Of a stretch of 64,000 nucleotides of DNA, positions 8,037 to 15,924 are shown piece after piece. Position numbers and translations under genes: made by a program. The notes below the pieces were generated by a model. That model was not told where the DNA came from. It made no database searches and worked only from the letters and a program-made list of their open reading frames with translations. Location: the NCBI RefSeq assembly GCF_036884845.1, contig NZ_CP145732.1:2604001-2668000 (forward strand). Reading direction: 5' to 3'. The stretch comes from Pseudomonas sp. MAG733B (GTDB lineage: Bacteria > Pseudomonadota > Gammaproteobacteria > Pseudomonadales > Pseudomonadaceae). Position 1 is the first letter of the stretch. Each line of letters starts with the position of its first letter.

Positions 8037-8452
8037 GCCGCGTTCTCCTGTACTTCTGGCTCCAGGAGAGCGGCTATGGCGAGTGCTTGCTCGCGGAGCG
8101 CAACGGTGTCGCTTTCGAGTTTTTTACCTGTGCGGAATGCGCTGAATGTCTCGGCCGCGATTCGCAGTTTTTCCGCAATTTCCAACAGGGTTAGGCGTGC
8201 TGGTTCTCCCAACTTTGAGGCGGCTAACGCACGCTCGTAGTGGGAGAACAATTGCTTGTGGTGATCACGGGACTGGTCAAGCGAGAGCCTCAGGTTTTGG
8301 ATTGCCTCCGAGTTGTCAGACTGTTGAATGTCTTTGCCTTCGTCGATTCCTTCGAGGCGGCCATCGATCAGGCCGCCGCGATAGCCAGCCCAGTAGGTGA
8401 GGCCGACAAGTACGATTAGAACGATTAGTGCACAAATCTGAATTGCGGTCAT
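8033..8452 (-). CDS. Membrane-anchored coiled-coil early protein
   Basis: This 139-aa protein has one N-terminal transmembrane segment (about residues 5-25, ICALIVLIVLVGLTYWAGY) followed by a charged, probably coiled-coil region with heptad-like Leu/Ile spacing to the C-terminus. The topology suggests an inner-membrane anchor with a helical cytoplasmic or periplasmic tail. It lies in the leftward early operon, 57 bases after PrtN copy 2. Function unknown. Confidence 0.65.
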   Translation of the reverse strand: MTAIQICALIVLIVLVGLTYWAGYRGGLIDGRLEGIDEGKDIQQSDNSEAIQNLRLSLDQSRDHHKQLFSHYERALAASKLGEPARLTLLEIAEKLRIAAETFSAFRTGKKLESDTVALREQALAIAALLEPEVQENAA

Positions 8453-8509
8453 GTGGAGTGCTCCTTGAAGCGTTGTTGGCTGGTGGTGGCAACCATTCAG
8501 TGGGTGGTG

Positions 8510-8824
8510 CTAGCTGGATTCGCTTTGTGGACGAGGCATGTCCTCGTCAGCCTTGTAGGCACGGATGTCGATCAGGGCGGCAACGTGCTTGATATGGGCA
8601 TACCGCAGAGCCTTTACGCTTTCGTCGATGGTGGTCACCGGGAGCTGGATCCGCCCGCTGTTGATCGCCTCTGTAAACGTCTTTTCATTGAGGTTCTTGA
8701 AGTAGTGCACGCGCAGCTTTTCGAGGGGGATAAGCACGTCGCCGAAGAGCTGGTGCAGCATCTCAACAGTGGAGTTGTCCGGTGCGGGAAGTAGTCGTAG
8801 CGGTGTTTGGTTTACGTTACTCAT
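8510..8824 (-). CDS. Pyocin activator PrtN-family protein (copy 2)
   Basis: This 104-aa protein carries the PrtN-type core LFGDVLIPLEKLRVHYFKNL followed by INSGRIQLPVTTI and HIKHVAALIDIR, similar in layout to copy 1. It is probably a DNA-binding activator. The start at 8824 overlaps the end of the 59-aa gene. Having two divergent PrtN-family proteins in a single early operon is unusual and suggests separate targets. Confidence 0.7.
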   Translation of the reverse strand: MSNVNQTPLRLLPAPDNSTVEMLHQLFGDVLIPLEKLRVHYFKNLNEKTFTEAINSGRIQLPVTTIDESVKALRYAHIKHVAALIDIRAYKADEDMPRPQSESS

Positions 8825-8996
8825 GGTGGTGCTCGGCCTCCTTGCGTTTAAGTCTTGATGGGTGATTCCAAGCGTTCAGGCAGTGGCGTTTGGTCAACTC
8901 CCGCAGATGCTCTGGTACTTCGAGGAGCGCAGCGTTGCGCTCCTCGCGGGTACTCATTGCGATGATCTGGCGGGCGTACTCCCTAGGCCACGTCAC
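8817..8996 (-). CDS. Small early protein (59 aa, GTG start)
   Basis: An open frame of 59 codons starts with GTG 8996, overlaps the last codons of the KilAC gene and ends over the start of PrtN copy 2. The product begins MTWPREYARQIIAMSTREER and is rich in charged helix-forming residues with a histidine-rich end (AEHHHE). An internal ATG at 8957 is an alternative start. Similar short proteins are common in Pseudomonas phages, but no function is assigned. Confidence 0.5.
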   Translation of the reverse strand: MTWPREYARQIIAMSTREERNAALLEVPEHLRELTKRHCLNAWNHPSRLKRKEAEHHHE

Positions 8997-9267
8997 GATG
9001 ATCTGCCGGGATTGCTGGCAGGTTCAGCCCCAGCTGCTCGGCGAGCCATCGAATGCCGGCTTGCTTCACCCGGGTCGACTGGCTGTACTGCATGCCGAGT
9101 TTTTCGTGGTACCAGTTGCCGTTTTTGACGCCCAGATACTCGCGATCCCGGTTCGGAAAGGCTGGAAGGTTCTGCATATTGAGCAGCGACTTTTCTCGCA
9201 TGAGGCTGATCAGCTTGGGGCGGGTGATGCCCAGGTGTTTGGCGGTTTGGGCGAGGGTGCGATCCAC
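8983..9267 (-). CDS. KilAC-domain phage antirepressor
   Basis: This 94-aa protein corresponds to the KilAC (antirepressor C-terminal) domain alone: LGITRPKLISLMREKSLLN, then YLGVKNGNWYHEKLGMQYSQ and TRVKQAGIRWLAEQLGL. KilAC antirepressors usually inactivate phage repressors or modulate early control. It starts with GTG 9267 behind a strong AAGGAGG. Only the C-terminal type of domain is present, which is shorter than two-domain Ant proteins but common in this family. Confidence 0.75.
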   Translation of the reverse strand: MDRTLAQTAKHLGITRPKLISLMREKSLLNMQNLPAFPNRDREYLGVKNGNWYHEKLGMQYSQSTRVKQAGIRWLAEQLGLNLPAIPADHRDVA

Positions 9268-9276
9268 GGACCCTCC

Positions 9277-9867
9277 TTAGGCTGCATGCGCGGCGGGAGT
9301 CGCCACGGCAGCCAGGTGGTTGATGGATTCGGCAACCTTTTCGTAGATCTCGGCATCTGTACCGCACACGGTGAAGCACTTGGTGCGCGGGCGTTTTACG
9401 CCGATGCTCATGATGGTGGTGATGCCAGTGCGTGTTTGGGTTCGATGGATCGCTATATGGATTGGCAGCTCAAAGCCCATGTCGAGGCTCAGGGAACCAC
9501 CGGTGCGAACTAACTCGAAGACTCGCTGCCTGTTCTCGACATCGAACCGGGCGTACTGCCGGCTCGCGTGGGGGAGCATCAGTAGCTCAGCCGAGCTACT
9601 GGCGTCGGCCGGACCGTTGGCGATTTCTTCAATGAAGTCGGCCAACTTGAGGTGCATCTTTTTTTCGTTCTTCAGGGTCAACGAGTGGCGTTCGCTGCCC
9701 AGCTCGATGGTGAAGTGGGTGGCGGTTGTGCTGCGCTCAACCTTCAGGCGGAACGCCAGAGCCTCTCGCTTGGGAGCCGACCTCAAGACGTGGTTGAACG
9801 TCTCGGTCAGGTTGACCTGGGCATTGAGCAGTTGGAGGGTGCGATTGTCGAGTTTGAACTTGCTCAT
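9277..9867 (-). CDS. Early phage protein of unknown function (196 aa)
   Basis: I do not recognise a domain in this 196-aa protein. It has an alternating beta/alpha look (HFTIELGSERHSLTLKNEKK, IHIAIHRTQTRTGITTIMSI) and an Ala-rich end. The start overlaps the preceding 58-aa gene by ATGA with GGAGGG upstream. It is the second gene of the leftward operon. It could be a recombination, nuclease-inhibitor or modification-related protein, but nothing in the sequence decides this. Confidence 0.6.
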   Translation of the reverse strand: MSKFKLDNRTLQLLNAQVNLTETFNHVLRSAPKREALAFRLKVERSTTATHFTIELGSERHSLTLKNEKKMHLKLADFIEEIANGPADASSSAELLMLPHASRQYARFDVENRQRVFELVRTGGSLSLDMGFELPIHIAIHRTQTRTGITTIMSIGVKRPRTKCFTVCGTDAEIYEKVAESINHLAAVATPAAHAA

Positions 9868-10040
9868 GCTGCGTGCCCTCCGCTATTCGGATCAATCGGC
9901 GCGGGAGCTGCACGAGTGTTCAGCTTTGCTTTGGTGGCGACGAATGCGGAGCCGCATTCGCGGGCTAAGCGGCGAATCTCGAATATGCGGAAGGGGTCAG
10001 CAGCGGTCGGGTGGACGTGCAGGGTGGCTGTGGTGTGCAT
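9864..10040 (-). CDS. First gene of the leftward early operon (58 aa)
   Basis: A 58-codon frame (MHTTATLHVHPTAADPFRIF...) starts at 10040 and ends in an ATGA overlap with the 196-aa gene. The coding continuity of the operon and its position directly after the operator-bearing promoter region support it as real. Function unknown. Confidence 0.55.
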   Translation of the reverse strand: MHTTATLHVHPTAADPFRIFEIRRLARECGSAFVATKAKLNTRAAPAPIDPNSGGHAA

Positions 10041-10079
10041 GGTGTTGCCTCGCTCTGTGGTGGAAGAGTGAGGGTAAAA

Positions 10080-10096
10080 TTAACCCAAAAGGTATA
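10080..10096. promoter_or_regulatory. CI/Cro operator-like site at the leftward early promoter
   Basis: TTAACCCAAAAGGTATA matches the immunity operators at 11949 and 11989 in the pattern AACC-N5-GGT. It lies 40 bases upstream of the first leftward early gene and 124 bases upstream of the AbiTii-like gene, so it plausibly acts as the O-L equivalent. Confidence 0.55.
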
Positions 10097-10219
10097 TTTG
10101 TCAATGAAATGATAATCCTTTTGGTGTTTTTTCTGTGCGGTGCGCTCCTGTTTTTTGTTTTCCTATGCTGGCATTATGATGGTTTAAATTTTCTATTCAT
10201 CTCGTGTTTTGAGGAAAAA

Positions 10220-11227
10220 ATGACAAATAAAGGCACAAGGATAAGTGAAGCGCGCTCGGTAGCTGTTTTGCTTCTAGAGGATCTAGAGACATCTTCTCAT
10301 TCGATCGACAAAATTTTGATGCGAGCTAAGAGGTTGGCAAGACTGATGCGTGATACTGACGCTCAGCTCTGGCTGGACTGTGAAACCAAAGGATATCCAG
10401 CAGCATTCAACTTCAAGAGCCTCGGAAGTTGCAGGGTATATGCTGTTTCTTCAGGAAGGCTGAATGAGGTTGAAGGGACTTTTAGAGCGCAAAGTTTAAC
10501 CGAGATAGAAGCTAGTGTTTATGGGGCGCAGATTAGTCTAGATAGTTTCTCGCCGGTTGCGGTTGGCGCAGTTGAAAGTTTTGGGGCGAAGAATGCTACT
10601 GAGATGATGTTAAATAATCAGCTAAAAATACAAAGAACAAACAAGGATACTTATTCGAATATTAAGGCTTTATTTGTTTCGTTGATCGCAGGTCTGCATA
10701 ATTATGCAACTGATATGTATCTTGCTCTTGAGTTAGGTGATGCGGCGCAGGATATATTTGAAAGTGCTAGGCAAGAGATTGATGGGTTTGTACGGGCAAA
10801 CTGTCCAAAGGCTGCTGAGAAGATAGTGGCTATTAATGAGCGTATCGCGGATAACTCGGTCGAGTCGCGTACAGCCGCACTCACCTCATGCCGACGTTTG
10901 CTGATGACTGTTGCTGATTCACTTTTTCCCGCATCTACTACCGATTGGGTCGATTCCAAGGGCAAACCTAGAAAGGTTGGTGAAGAACAATATAAGAATC
11001 GTCTTTTAGCGTATATGTCTGAACGCACGTCTAGCAGTAGTAATGAGGCGATATTAAGCTCAGAGCTAGAATTCATTGCTGCAAGGTTGGATGCCATTTA
11101 TGAGAAGACATGTAAAGGGGTTCATGTTGATGTTACAACTCAAGAGGCGAGGTTGGCGGTGATACATACGTACCTTTTTCTCGGCGAAATAGCTCTGTTG
11201 CCTCGCGAGGTTGTTTCGAATGGTTAG
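10220..11227 (+). CDS. AbiTii-domain protein, putative abortive-infection factor
   Basis: This 335-aa protein begins with a region like the AbiTii domain: SVAVLLLEDLETSSHSIDKI, ILMRAKRLARLMRD and LWLDCETKGYP, where small helical repeats end in the typical E-x-x-GYP. The C-terminal half (about 210-330), with SLFPASTTDWVDSKGKPRKV, is the kind of extension found with AbiTii in defence-related proteins. ATG 10220 has GAGG 6 bases upstream; an in-frame start near 10109 would add a hydrophobic segment but lacks a ribosome-binding site. Composition is AT-rich relative to the neighbours. It faces cI and probably functions as a lysogenic moron. Role inferred from family only. Confidence 0.65.
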   Translation: MTNKGTRISEARSVAVLLLEDLETSSHSIDKILMRAKRLARLMRDTDAQLWLDCETKGYPAAFNFKSLGSCRVYAVSSGRLNEVEGTFRAQSLTEIEASVYGAQISLDSFSPVAVGAVESFGAKNATEMMLNNQLKIQRTNKDTYSNIKALFVSLIAGLHNYATDMYLALELGDAAQDIFESARQEIDGFVRANCPKAAEKIVAINERIADNSVESRTAALTSCRRLLMTVADSLFPASTTDWVDSKGKPRKVGEEQYKNRLLAYMSERTSSSSNEAILSSELEFIAARLDAIYEKTCKGVHVDVTTQEARLAVIHTYLFLGEIALLPREVVSNG

Positions 11228-11282
11228 TTAGAGAGTCAAGTATCGATATCAGGCATGTCGCGATATGAATGTAATGTGCCTG

Positions 11283-11930
11283 TTAAAGATCAGAAATTTT
11301 CCATCGGGCTCTTCCGCAGATTGTCCACTCTTCGGACATTCGTATGATTCTTTCGGGCCAGTCGGGGTTAATGGCGAACAAGTATTGTTCGTTACCCTCT
11401 TGTTTGAGCTGTTTAAGTGTTGCAGCTTGATCGCTTGAGCGCTTAGCTGCAACAAAGTGACCAGGTAGCGCGTCTAGAGATGGGTCAATAACTATCTTGT
11501 CTCCCTCGATAAATTTTGGCTCCATGCTGATCCCTTCGACTCGAAGAATAAATGCTCGTGGACCGACTGGTCCTGGTGCATCAATCCATTCCTCCGCTTC
11601 TATTGAGTCGAAACTTCCTTTTGATTCGCACCAAGCGCCTGCAGCAATTGATCCAATGACTGGCAGCTTACGTCCAGTGTGGCTGAGCATAGTGGCATTG
11701 TTGAACTCATTAAGCCCATAAGGCATATCGAGGTATCCACTGTAGAGGTCCAGCGCTTTCTCGATTTCCCTAGCAATTTGATCGCCTATCCCCTTCGTTG
11801 GGTTCTTACCCCCGAACGCACTGACCTGGGCAGGAGCTTTGCCTAGCATATCGGCGAGATCAGTCAGCCGTAGCTTTCGGTCAGCTATGACTCTTCGAAA
11901 ATTTTGTAATCTGGTATCTGAGATTTTCAT
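11283..11930 (-). CDS. cI: CI-like phage repressor with S24 self-cleavage domain
   Basis: This 215-aa protein has an N-terminal helix-turn-helix at about residues 19-55 (LTDLADMLGKAPAQVSAFGG) and a C-terminal S24/LexA-like peptidase. The cleavage site is A98-G99 (GSIAAGAW), the nucleophile S135 (GISMEPKF) and the general-base lysine K173 or nearby (ATLKQLKQ). RecA-stimulated self-cleavage is therefore expected, linking induction to DNA damage. It is divergent from cro, with the shared operators in 11949-12009. It resembles the PrtR/CI type of Pseudomonas. Confidence 0.92.
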   Translation of the reverse strand: MKISDTRLQNFRRVIADRKLRLTDLADMLGKAPAQVSAFGGKNPTKGIGDQIAREIEKALDLYSGYLDMPYGLNEFNNATMLSHTGRKLPVIGSIAAGAWCESKGSFDSIEAEEWIDAPGPVGPRAFILRVEGISMEPKFIEGDKIVIDPSLDALPGHFVAAKRSSDQAATLKQLKQEGNEQYLFAINPDWPERIIRMSEEWTICGRARWKISDL

Positions 11931-11948
11931 TCTGTGATTCTTGCGCGA

Positions 11949-11965
11949 TTAACCCTTCAGGTGAA
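11949..11965. promoter_or_regulatory. CI/Cro operator-like site (second site in the cI-cro region)
   Basis: TTAACCCTTCAGGTGAA: same AACC-N5-GGT spacing as the perfect palindrome at 11985-12009, 40 bp away and close to the cI start. Confidence 0.6.
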
Positions 11966-11984
11966 TGTCCTTCTTGGTATTGCA

Positions 11985-12009
11985 AAAAATAACCTATGAG
12001 GTTATTTTT
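11985..12009. promoter_or_regulatory. Main CI/Cro operator (perfect palindrome)
   Basis: AAAAATAACCT (11985-11995), centre ATG, AGGTTATTTTT (11999-12009): 11-bp perfect arms located 20 bases before the cro start codon, overlapping the expected rightward promoter. Confidence 0.8.
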
Positions 12010-12028
12010 GTTGCTGGAGGTACATACC

Positions 12029-12262
12029 ATGAAGCTGCGCGAATACATTCACCAAATGGAACCTAAGGCTGTCTCTGCCTATGCCGCACGCTGCAGGATT
12101 TCCACAAGCTATTTGCGACTGCACATCAAATATGCGAGCAAAGACCCTAGCGTTTCGTTGATCAAGTCTTTGGCACGGGAAAGTGAAGGCCGCGTTTCGC
12201 TTGCAGAAGTTTTGGAGCACTTCGGTGTCATTGACTCGAGTCAGACTGTTAACGCTGCATAA
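12029..12262 (+). CDS. cro: Cro-like regulator
   Basis: This 77-aa helical protein starts MKLREYIHQM and contains a helix-turn-helix-like segment (AVSAYAARCRISTSYLRLHI, then LIKSLARESEGRVSLAEVLE). It is divergent from cI and directly follows the operator palindrome, as in lambda-like immunity regions. ATG 12029 is preferred, with CTGGAGG upstream, over a frame from 11996 that would start inside the operator. It should promote the lytic cycle by repressing cI. Confidence 0.8.
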   Translation: MKLREYIHQMEPKAVSAYAARCRISTSYLRLHIKYASKDPSVSLIKSLARESEGRVSLAEVLEHFGVIDSSQTVNAA

Positions 12263-12276
12263 GTAGATAGAAAAAA

Positions 12277-12294
12277 GGCGGCCCAAGGGCCGCC
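12277..12294 (-). terminator. Leftward terminator between cro and cII
   Basis: GGCGGCCC (12277-12284) pairs with GGGCCGCC (12287-12294). On the minus strand the stem is followed by TTTTTT (12276-12271), an ideal intrinsic terminator for leftward transcription. On the plus strand it lacks a U-run. Confidence 0.7.
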
Positions 12295-12596
12295 CAGTTC
12301 CTCCCGGCACGCACCACCACAGCGCTGTCGGGACGCGATAAAGATAGGCGGGCACACCACATGCGAACCGTCGACCTTTACCGCGCTTTCCAAGGCACGG
12401 ATGCCTTGGTGTTGCTGCCTTTTCCACCACAGATTGGGCAGCTGTTGCGCCAGAGGCGAACGACGGATCGTTTGCCTCGGCACGGTGCCGGTGTCGATCC
12501 TGAAGATCTAGCCGGCGTTTGGGCCCTTTCAAGCCACGCGGCAAATGTATCACCACTGCATGTCGCGCGGCACTGGCAACCTTAAGGATTAATGCC
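12295..12596. other. Gap between cro and cII without a confident gene
   Basis: A 74-codon plus-strand frame (12361-12585) and several minus-strand frames are open, including one with a CPICGG sequence, but none has a good ribosome-binding site or recognisable family. Together with the leftward terminator at 12277 the stretch may produce a short leftward RNA comparable in position to lambda OOP. Confidence 0.35.
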
Positions 12597-13115
12597 ATGA
12601 GCCGAATCGCTCTGAGTTCTGTTGAACGAGCGCAGCGGGAAATTCTGCCGCTCGATTTAGCGCTTTACCATGCTGCGCGGGACTACCCCGGCGGCGCCGC
12701 TGCAATTGCCGCCACCACCGGCAGAAACGCCACCACGCTGCAGCACAAGCTGTCTCCCACCCATCCCAGCCATACGGTGAACATTCAGGAGTTCGGCGAG
12801 ATCCTGGAGCTGACCAAGGACCGCCGCATTCTGGATGCTGTACACGCGTTGGTCGGGGATACGACCTGGCAGGAGTTGGCCGAGGCGTACACCAACGACA
12901 TGCCTGAAACGTTGACCACTGGCATTGCTGAGTATTTTCGACAGGTCGCTGATTTGGCGGATACCTGGGCCAAGAGTATTGGCGACGGTGTGGTGACGGA
13001 CCAAGAACTGGCCGCGATTCGCCTGCAGGTATTTCGCGGTATTCAAGGTTTGCTGGGGATGTTCAACCGCGCCACTTACGTCAACCAGACGACGCGGGGT
13101 GTTGAACGTGGCTGA
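12597..13115 (+). CDS. Phage regulatory protein CII family (CP76-like)
   Basis: This 172-aa protein fits the phage CII/CP76 regulatory family: LALYHAARDYPGGAAAIAAT and TTLQHKLSPTHPSHTVNIQE are the helix-turn-helix-like N-terminal signature, followed by a helical C-terminal half. It probably influences the lysis/lysogeny choice or replication-gene expression. ATG 12597 has AAGGA upstream. The next gene overlaps its end. Confidence 0.8.
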   Translation: MSRIALSSVERAQREILPLDLALYHAARDYPGGAAAIAATTGRNATTLQHKLSPTHPSHTVNIQEFGEILELTKDRRILDAVHALVGDTTWQELAEAYTNDMPETLTTGIAEYFRQVADLADTWAKSIGDGVVTDQELAAIRLQVFRGIQGLLGMFNRATYVNQTTRGVERG

Positions 13116-13335
13116 CATTGCAGATTTTGCTAATGACCTGGTGCAGGAACGACTTGATCAGGCACTTGCTGCGCGAAATGCCGCCAAGCCCGCTGCGGCG
13201 GCGCATTCTTTCCTTTTCTGCGAGGATTGCGGAGATCCTATCCCTGAAGCACGTCGACTCGCACTACCGGGCTGCACTCTGTGTGTGATCTGCCGGTCCA
13301 TCGACGAATCGCGGGAGGCCCGCCATGCTCGATGA
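13108..13335 (+). CDS. TraR/DksA-type zinc-finger protein
   Basis: This 75-aa protein has the TraR/DksA C4 zinc finger CEDCGDPIPEARRLALPGC followed by CVICRS. Proteins of this family bind in the secondary channel of RNA polymerase, like TraR/DksA, and often occur in phages. GTG 13108 gives the canonical MADIADFANDL start; ATG 13099 is an alternative. It overlaps the end of the CII gene and the start of the primase gene. Confidence 0.85.
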   Translation: MADIADFANDLVQERLDQALAARNAAKPAAAAHSFLFCEDCGDPIPEARRLALPGCTLCVICRSIDESREARHAR

Positions 13336-15541
13336 GGTTTTGGGGCAATTCGCAGACTATGGGCTTGAGCCTGAGCAGCCGCTGATTTTTGGCAAGTTGA
13401 CCCGCTGCAAAACCACTCAGGACAAGGGCAAGGAAAAGAACGGTTGGTACGTTGTCCACGAGCATCGCACCGAGAAAAATGAAACGCTGATCTTCGGCAG
13501 CTTCGGTGACTGGCGTTCGGGCGAATCGCAAAAGATCAAGGTGAAAGCCGGGCGCATGAGTCCGGAAGAACGCGAAGTTATGCGTGCCCGTCAAGAAGAA
13601 GCCAAGCGTAAGGCCGCAGAGATCGCAGCCAACGCTGCACGGCGAGCGGCCAATCGTGCAGCCGGCCTGTTCAAACGTATGCCGGAAAAGGGCAAGAGCG
13701 CCTACCTGGATCGAAAACAGATTGTTGGATTCAAGGTTCGCTATGCGCCACGTACCGGCGCATTTTTGGTGCCTATGTGCAACGTGCGGGATCAGATCGT
13801 TGGCTTGCAGGTGATCTTCCCAGCAAAGCAAGAAGACACTGGCCGCGACAAAGCCTACTGGCCCTACGGCATGTCGAAAGAGGGCGCTTTCCATTTGATT
13901 GGCCCTCACCCGGAACCGGGCGAACCGGTGCTGGTATGTGAGGGATATGCCACGGGCGCTAGCCTGCACATGGCGACATCGCTCACCGTTGCTATTGCCT
14001 TTGACGCGGGCAACTTGCTGCCGGTCTCCAAGGCAATGCGCGAGCGATTTCCTGGCTGCCCGCTGATCCTCTGTCGGGATGATGACTGGAAAACCAAGCG
14101 TCCGAATAACGAGCCCTGGAACCCGGGTGAGGAAAAGGCCAACAACGCCGCGTTGATCGTCGGGGGCCAGGTGGTCGCGCCAGTCTTTTCGGGTGACCGC
14201 GAAATCAAGTGGACCGACTTCAACGACCTGCATATTGCCGAAGGCTTGGAGGCTGTCCGTCGCCAAGTATTGGCGGTGGTCAAACCTCCTGCAGCGGGTG
14301 GCTGGAAAGATCAATTGGCTCGCACTGAAAACGGCTCCCTGATCGCGCATATGCAGAACGTCGAGCTGATCCTGGGCAACGACGAACGCTGGGCCGGTGT
14401 CATCGGTTACAGCGTGTTCAGCTCCAAAATCGTCAAGCTGCGGTCCGCACCTTTTGGTGGCGGCGCTGGCGACTGGGCTGACATTGATGACATGCGGGTG
14501 ATGAAGTGGCTCGCGCAGCAATACAACCTGCGGGTCAAGGCGTCCCATGTGATCGAGGCGGTCAGTGTGGTTGCTCACGACCATGCTTTTCACCCGGTGC
14601 GTGAATACCTGGAGAAGCTGGAATGGGATCGCGTACCTCGGCTGGAATCCTGGTTGACCGAAATACTGGGGGTTCAGGCCAGCGAGTACTCGGCCAAAGT
14701 TGGTAAGCGCTGGCCGATCTCGGCGGTGGCTCGGGTGATGCGCCCTGGTTGCAAGGCTGACTCGGTGATGATCCTCGAAGGTGGGCAGGGTGAGGGTAAG
14801 TCCACCGCCATGGGCATCCTTGGTGGCGAGTGGTTTATGGACACGCCTTTTGCCCTCGGCGACAAGGACAGCTTCCAGGCGATTCGTGGCAAATGGATCG
14901 TCGAACTGGGGGAGCTGGACAGCTTTAACAAGGCCGAAAGCACCAAGGCCAAACAGTTCTTCTCCGCGTCTACCGACACTTACCGTGAGAGCTACGGCCG
15001 CAGAACGAATGACGTGCCACGCCAGTGTGTATTCGTCGGTACCACCAACCAAGAGGAATACCTCAAGGACGCCACGGGTAACCGGCGGTATTGGCCGGTG
15101 TTCTGCAACAAGGTCGATCTGGAAAAGCTGCGTGAGATCCGCGACCAGTTGTGGGCAGAGGCGGTGTTCTGCTTCGAGGCCGGCGATATCTGGTGGGTGA
15201 CGAAAGACGAATCCTGGATGTTCGCCGAAGCACAGGATGAGCGCTTCGTTGTGGACGAGTGGGAAGGGCCGATCCTGACCTGGCTGGAGGAGTCGCAGAT
15301 AGGCGAAACCGCCACCGGTAACGAAATTCTGACTCAGGCGCTCAAGTTGGATGTCGGCCATTGGGGCAAGCCGGAGCAGATGCGAGTCGGTGCGATCATG
15401 CATCGATTGGGCTGGCGAAAGAAGCGCATGCCGGCTTTGGCAAAGAGCGGTATCCGGCAGTGGGCCTATCAGAAGCCTGGGACTTGGGGGCGTGCGTCTG
15501 TATTGCAGCCGACCCTGGTAGAGGAGCCGTGCTTTGATTAA
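13325..15541 (+). CDS. Phage DNA primase/helicase, Toprim plus VapE family
   Basis: This 738-aa replication protein carries a Toprim-like domain (PVLVCEGYATGASLH at about residue 200; D-rich segments around LILCRDDDW) and a C-terminal virulence-associated-E (VapE) superfamily-3-like ATPase, with Walker A ILEGGQGEGKST near residue 487 and a Walker B-like KWIVELGELD. It would prime and unwind phage DNA at the origin. It overlaps the zinc-finger gene upstream and the Q-like gene downstream. Length and domain order are typical for Pseudomonas temperate phages. Confidence 0.88.
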   Translation: MLDEVLGQFADYGLEPEQPLIFGKLTRCKTTQDKGKEKNGWYVVHEHRTEKNETLIFGSFGDWRSGESQKIKVKAGRMSPEEREVMRARQEEAKRKAAEIAANAARRAANRAAGLFKRMPEKGKSAYLDRKQIVGFKVRYAPRTGAFLVPMCNVRDQIVGLQVIFPAKQEDTGRDKAYWPYGMSKEGAFHLIGPHPEPGEPVLVCEGYATGASLHMATSLTVAIAFDAGNLLPVSKAMRERFPGCPLILCRDDDWKTKRPNNEPWNPGEEKANNAALIVGGQVVAPVFSGDREIKWTDFNDLHIAEGLEAVRRQVLAVVKPPAAGGWKDQLARTENGSLIAHMQNVELILGNDERWAGVIGYSVFSSKIVKLRSAPFGGGAGDWADIDDMRVMKWLAQQYNLRVKASHVIEAVSVVAHDHAFHPVREYLEKLEWDRVPRLESWLTEILGVQASEYSAKVGKRWPISAVARVMRPGCKADSVMILEGGQGEGKSTAMGILGGEWFMDTPFALGDKDSFQAIRGKWIVELGELDSFNKAESTKAKQFFSASTDTYRESYGRRTNDVPRQCVFVGTTNQEEYLKDATGNRRYWPVFCNKVDLEKLREIRDQLWAEAVFCFEAGDIWWVTKDESWMFAEAQDERFVVDEWEGPILTWLEESQIGETATGNEILTQALKLDVGHWGKPEQMRVGAIMHRLGWRKKRMPALAKSGIRQWAYQKPGTWGRASVLQPTLVEEPCFD

Positions 15542-15899
15542 ACGCATTGATGAGATGCTCAAGCTCTGGGCGCAGGATCTGCATTCGCCGATGACTGAAA
15601 CCTACGGCGGATCGACTGGCGGCAACATGATCGCCATGTTGATGGAGTGCAAAGGCGAGTTGATACGTGGTACTCGCGGCAGTCGGGTGCTTTTGGATGA
15701 ATCGGCGGATATCGAACTGATCGTGAACAAGCATCTGCCGGCGCAGCTGTCGGTGGTGGTGTGGGAGCACTACTGCAACCACGAAAGCTTCCTGTCGCAG
15801 AAGTACACCCACTGCGGTTGCAGCCGCGATACCTACTACCAGCGTCTGCACGAAGCGCACCTGCACATTGCTGGCATGTTGATGGGGAAAGCTGCGTGA
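15534..15899 (+). CDS. Q-like antitermination/late-control protein (probable)
   Basis: This 121-aa protein resembles short Q-like phage regulators in its C-terminal half, which has a sigma-region-4-like arrangement: LPAQLSVVVWEHYCNHESFL, KYTHCGCSRDTYYQRLHEAH. The position, between the replication gene and a terminator before the holin/late operon, also fits an antiterminator. The start ATG 15534 overlaps the primase stop. Without a profile search the family call is tentative. Confidence 0.5.
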   Translation: MIKRIDEMLKLWAQDLHSPMTETYGGSTGGNMIAMLMECKGELIRGTRGSRVLLDESADIELIVNKHLPAQLSVVVWEHYCNHESFLSQKYTHCGCSRDTYYQRLHEAHLHIAGMLMGKAA

Positions 15900-15924
15900 C
15901 CCCCTGGTATCACTCCGCGTGCCT

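Noticed and set aside
9371..10219. A long N-terminal extension of the AbiTii-like protein
   Set aside because: It runs antisense through three early genes; the real start is at 10220 with GAGG upstream.
12361..12585. A 74-aa plus-strand protein before cII
   Set aside because: No ribosome-binding site and no recognisable similarity; kept only as a possible non-coding region.
13238..15562. A 774-codon minus-strand open frame opposite the primase
   Set aside because: It is the shadow of the high-GC primase gene, with no domain and no ribosome-binding site. The same applies to long frames opposite the terminase, tape measure and portal genes.
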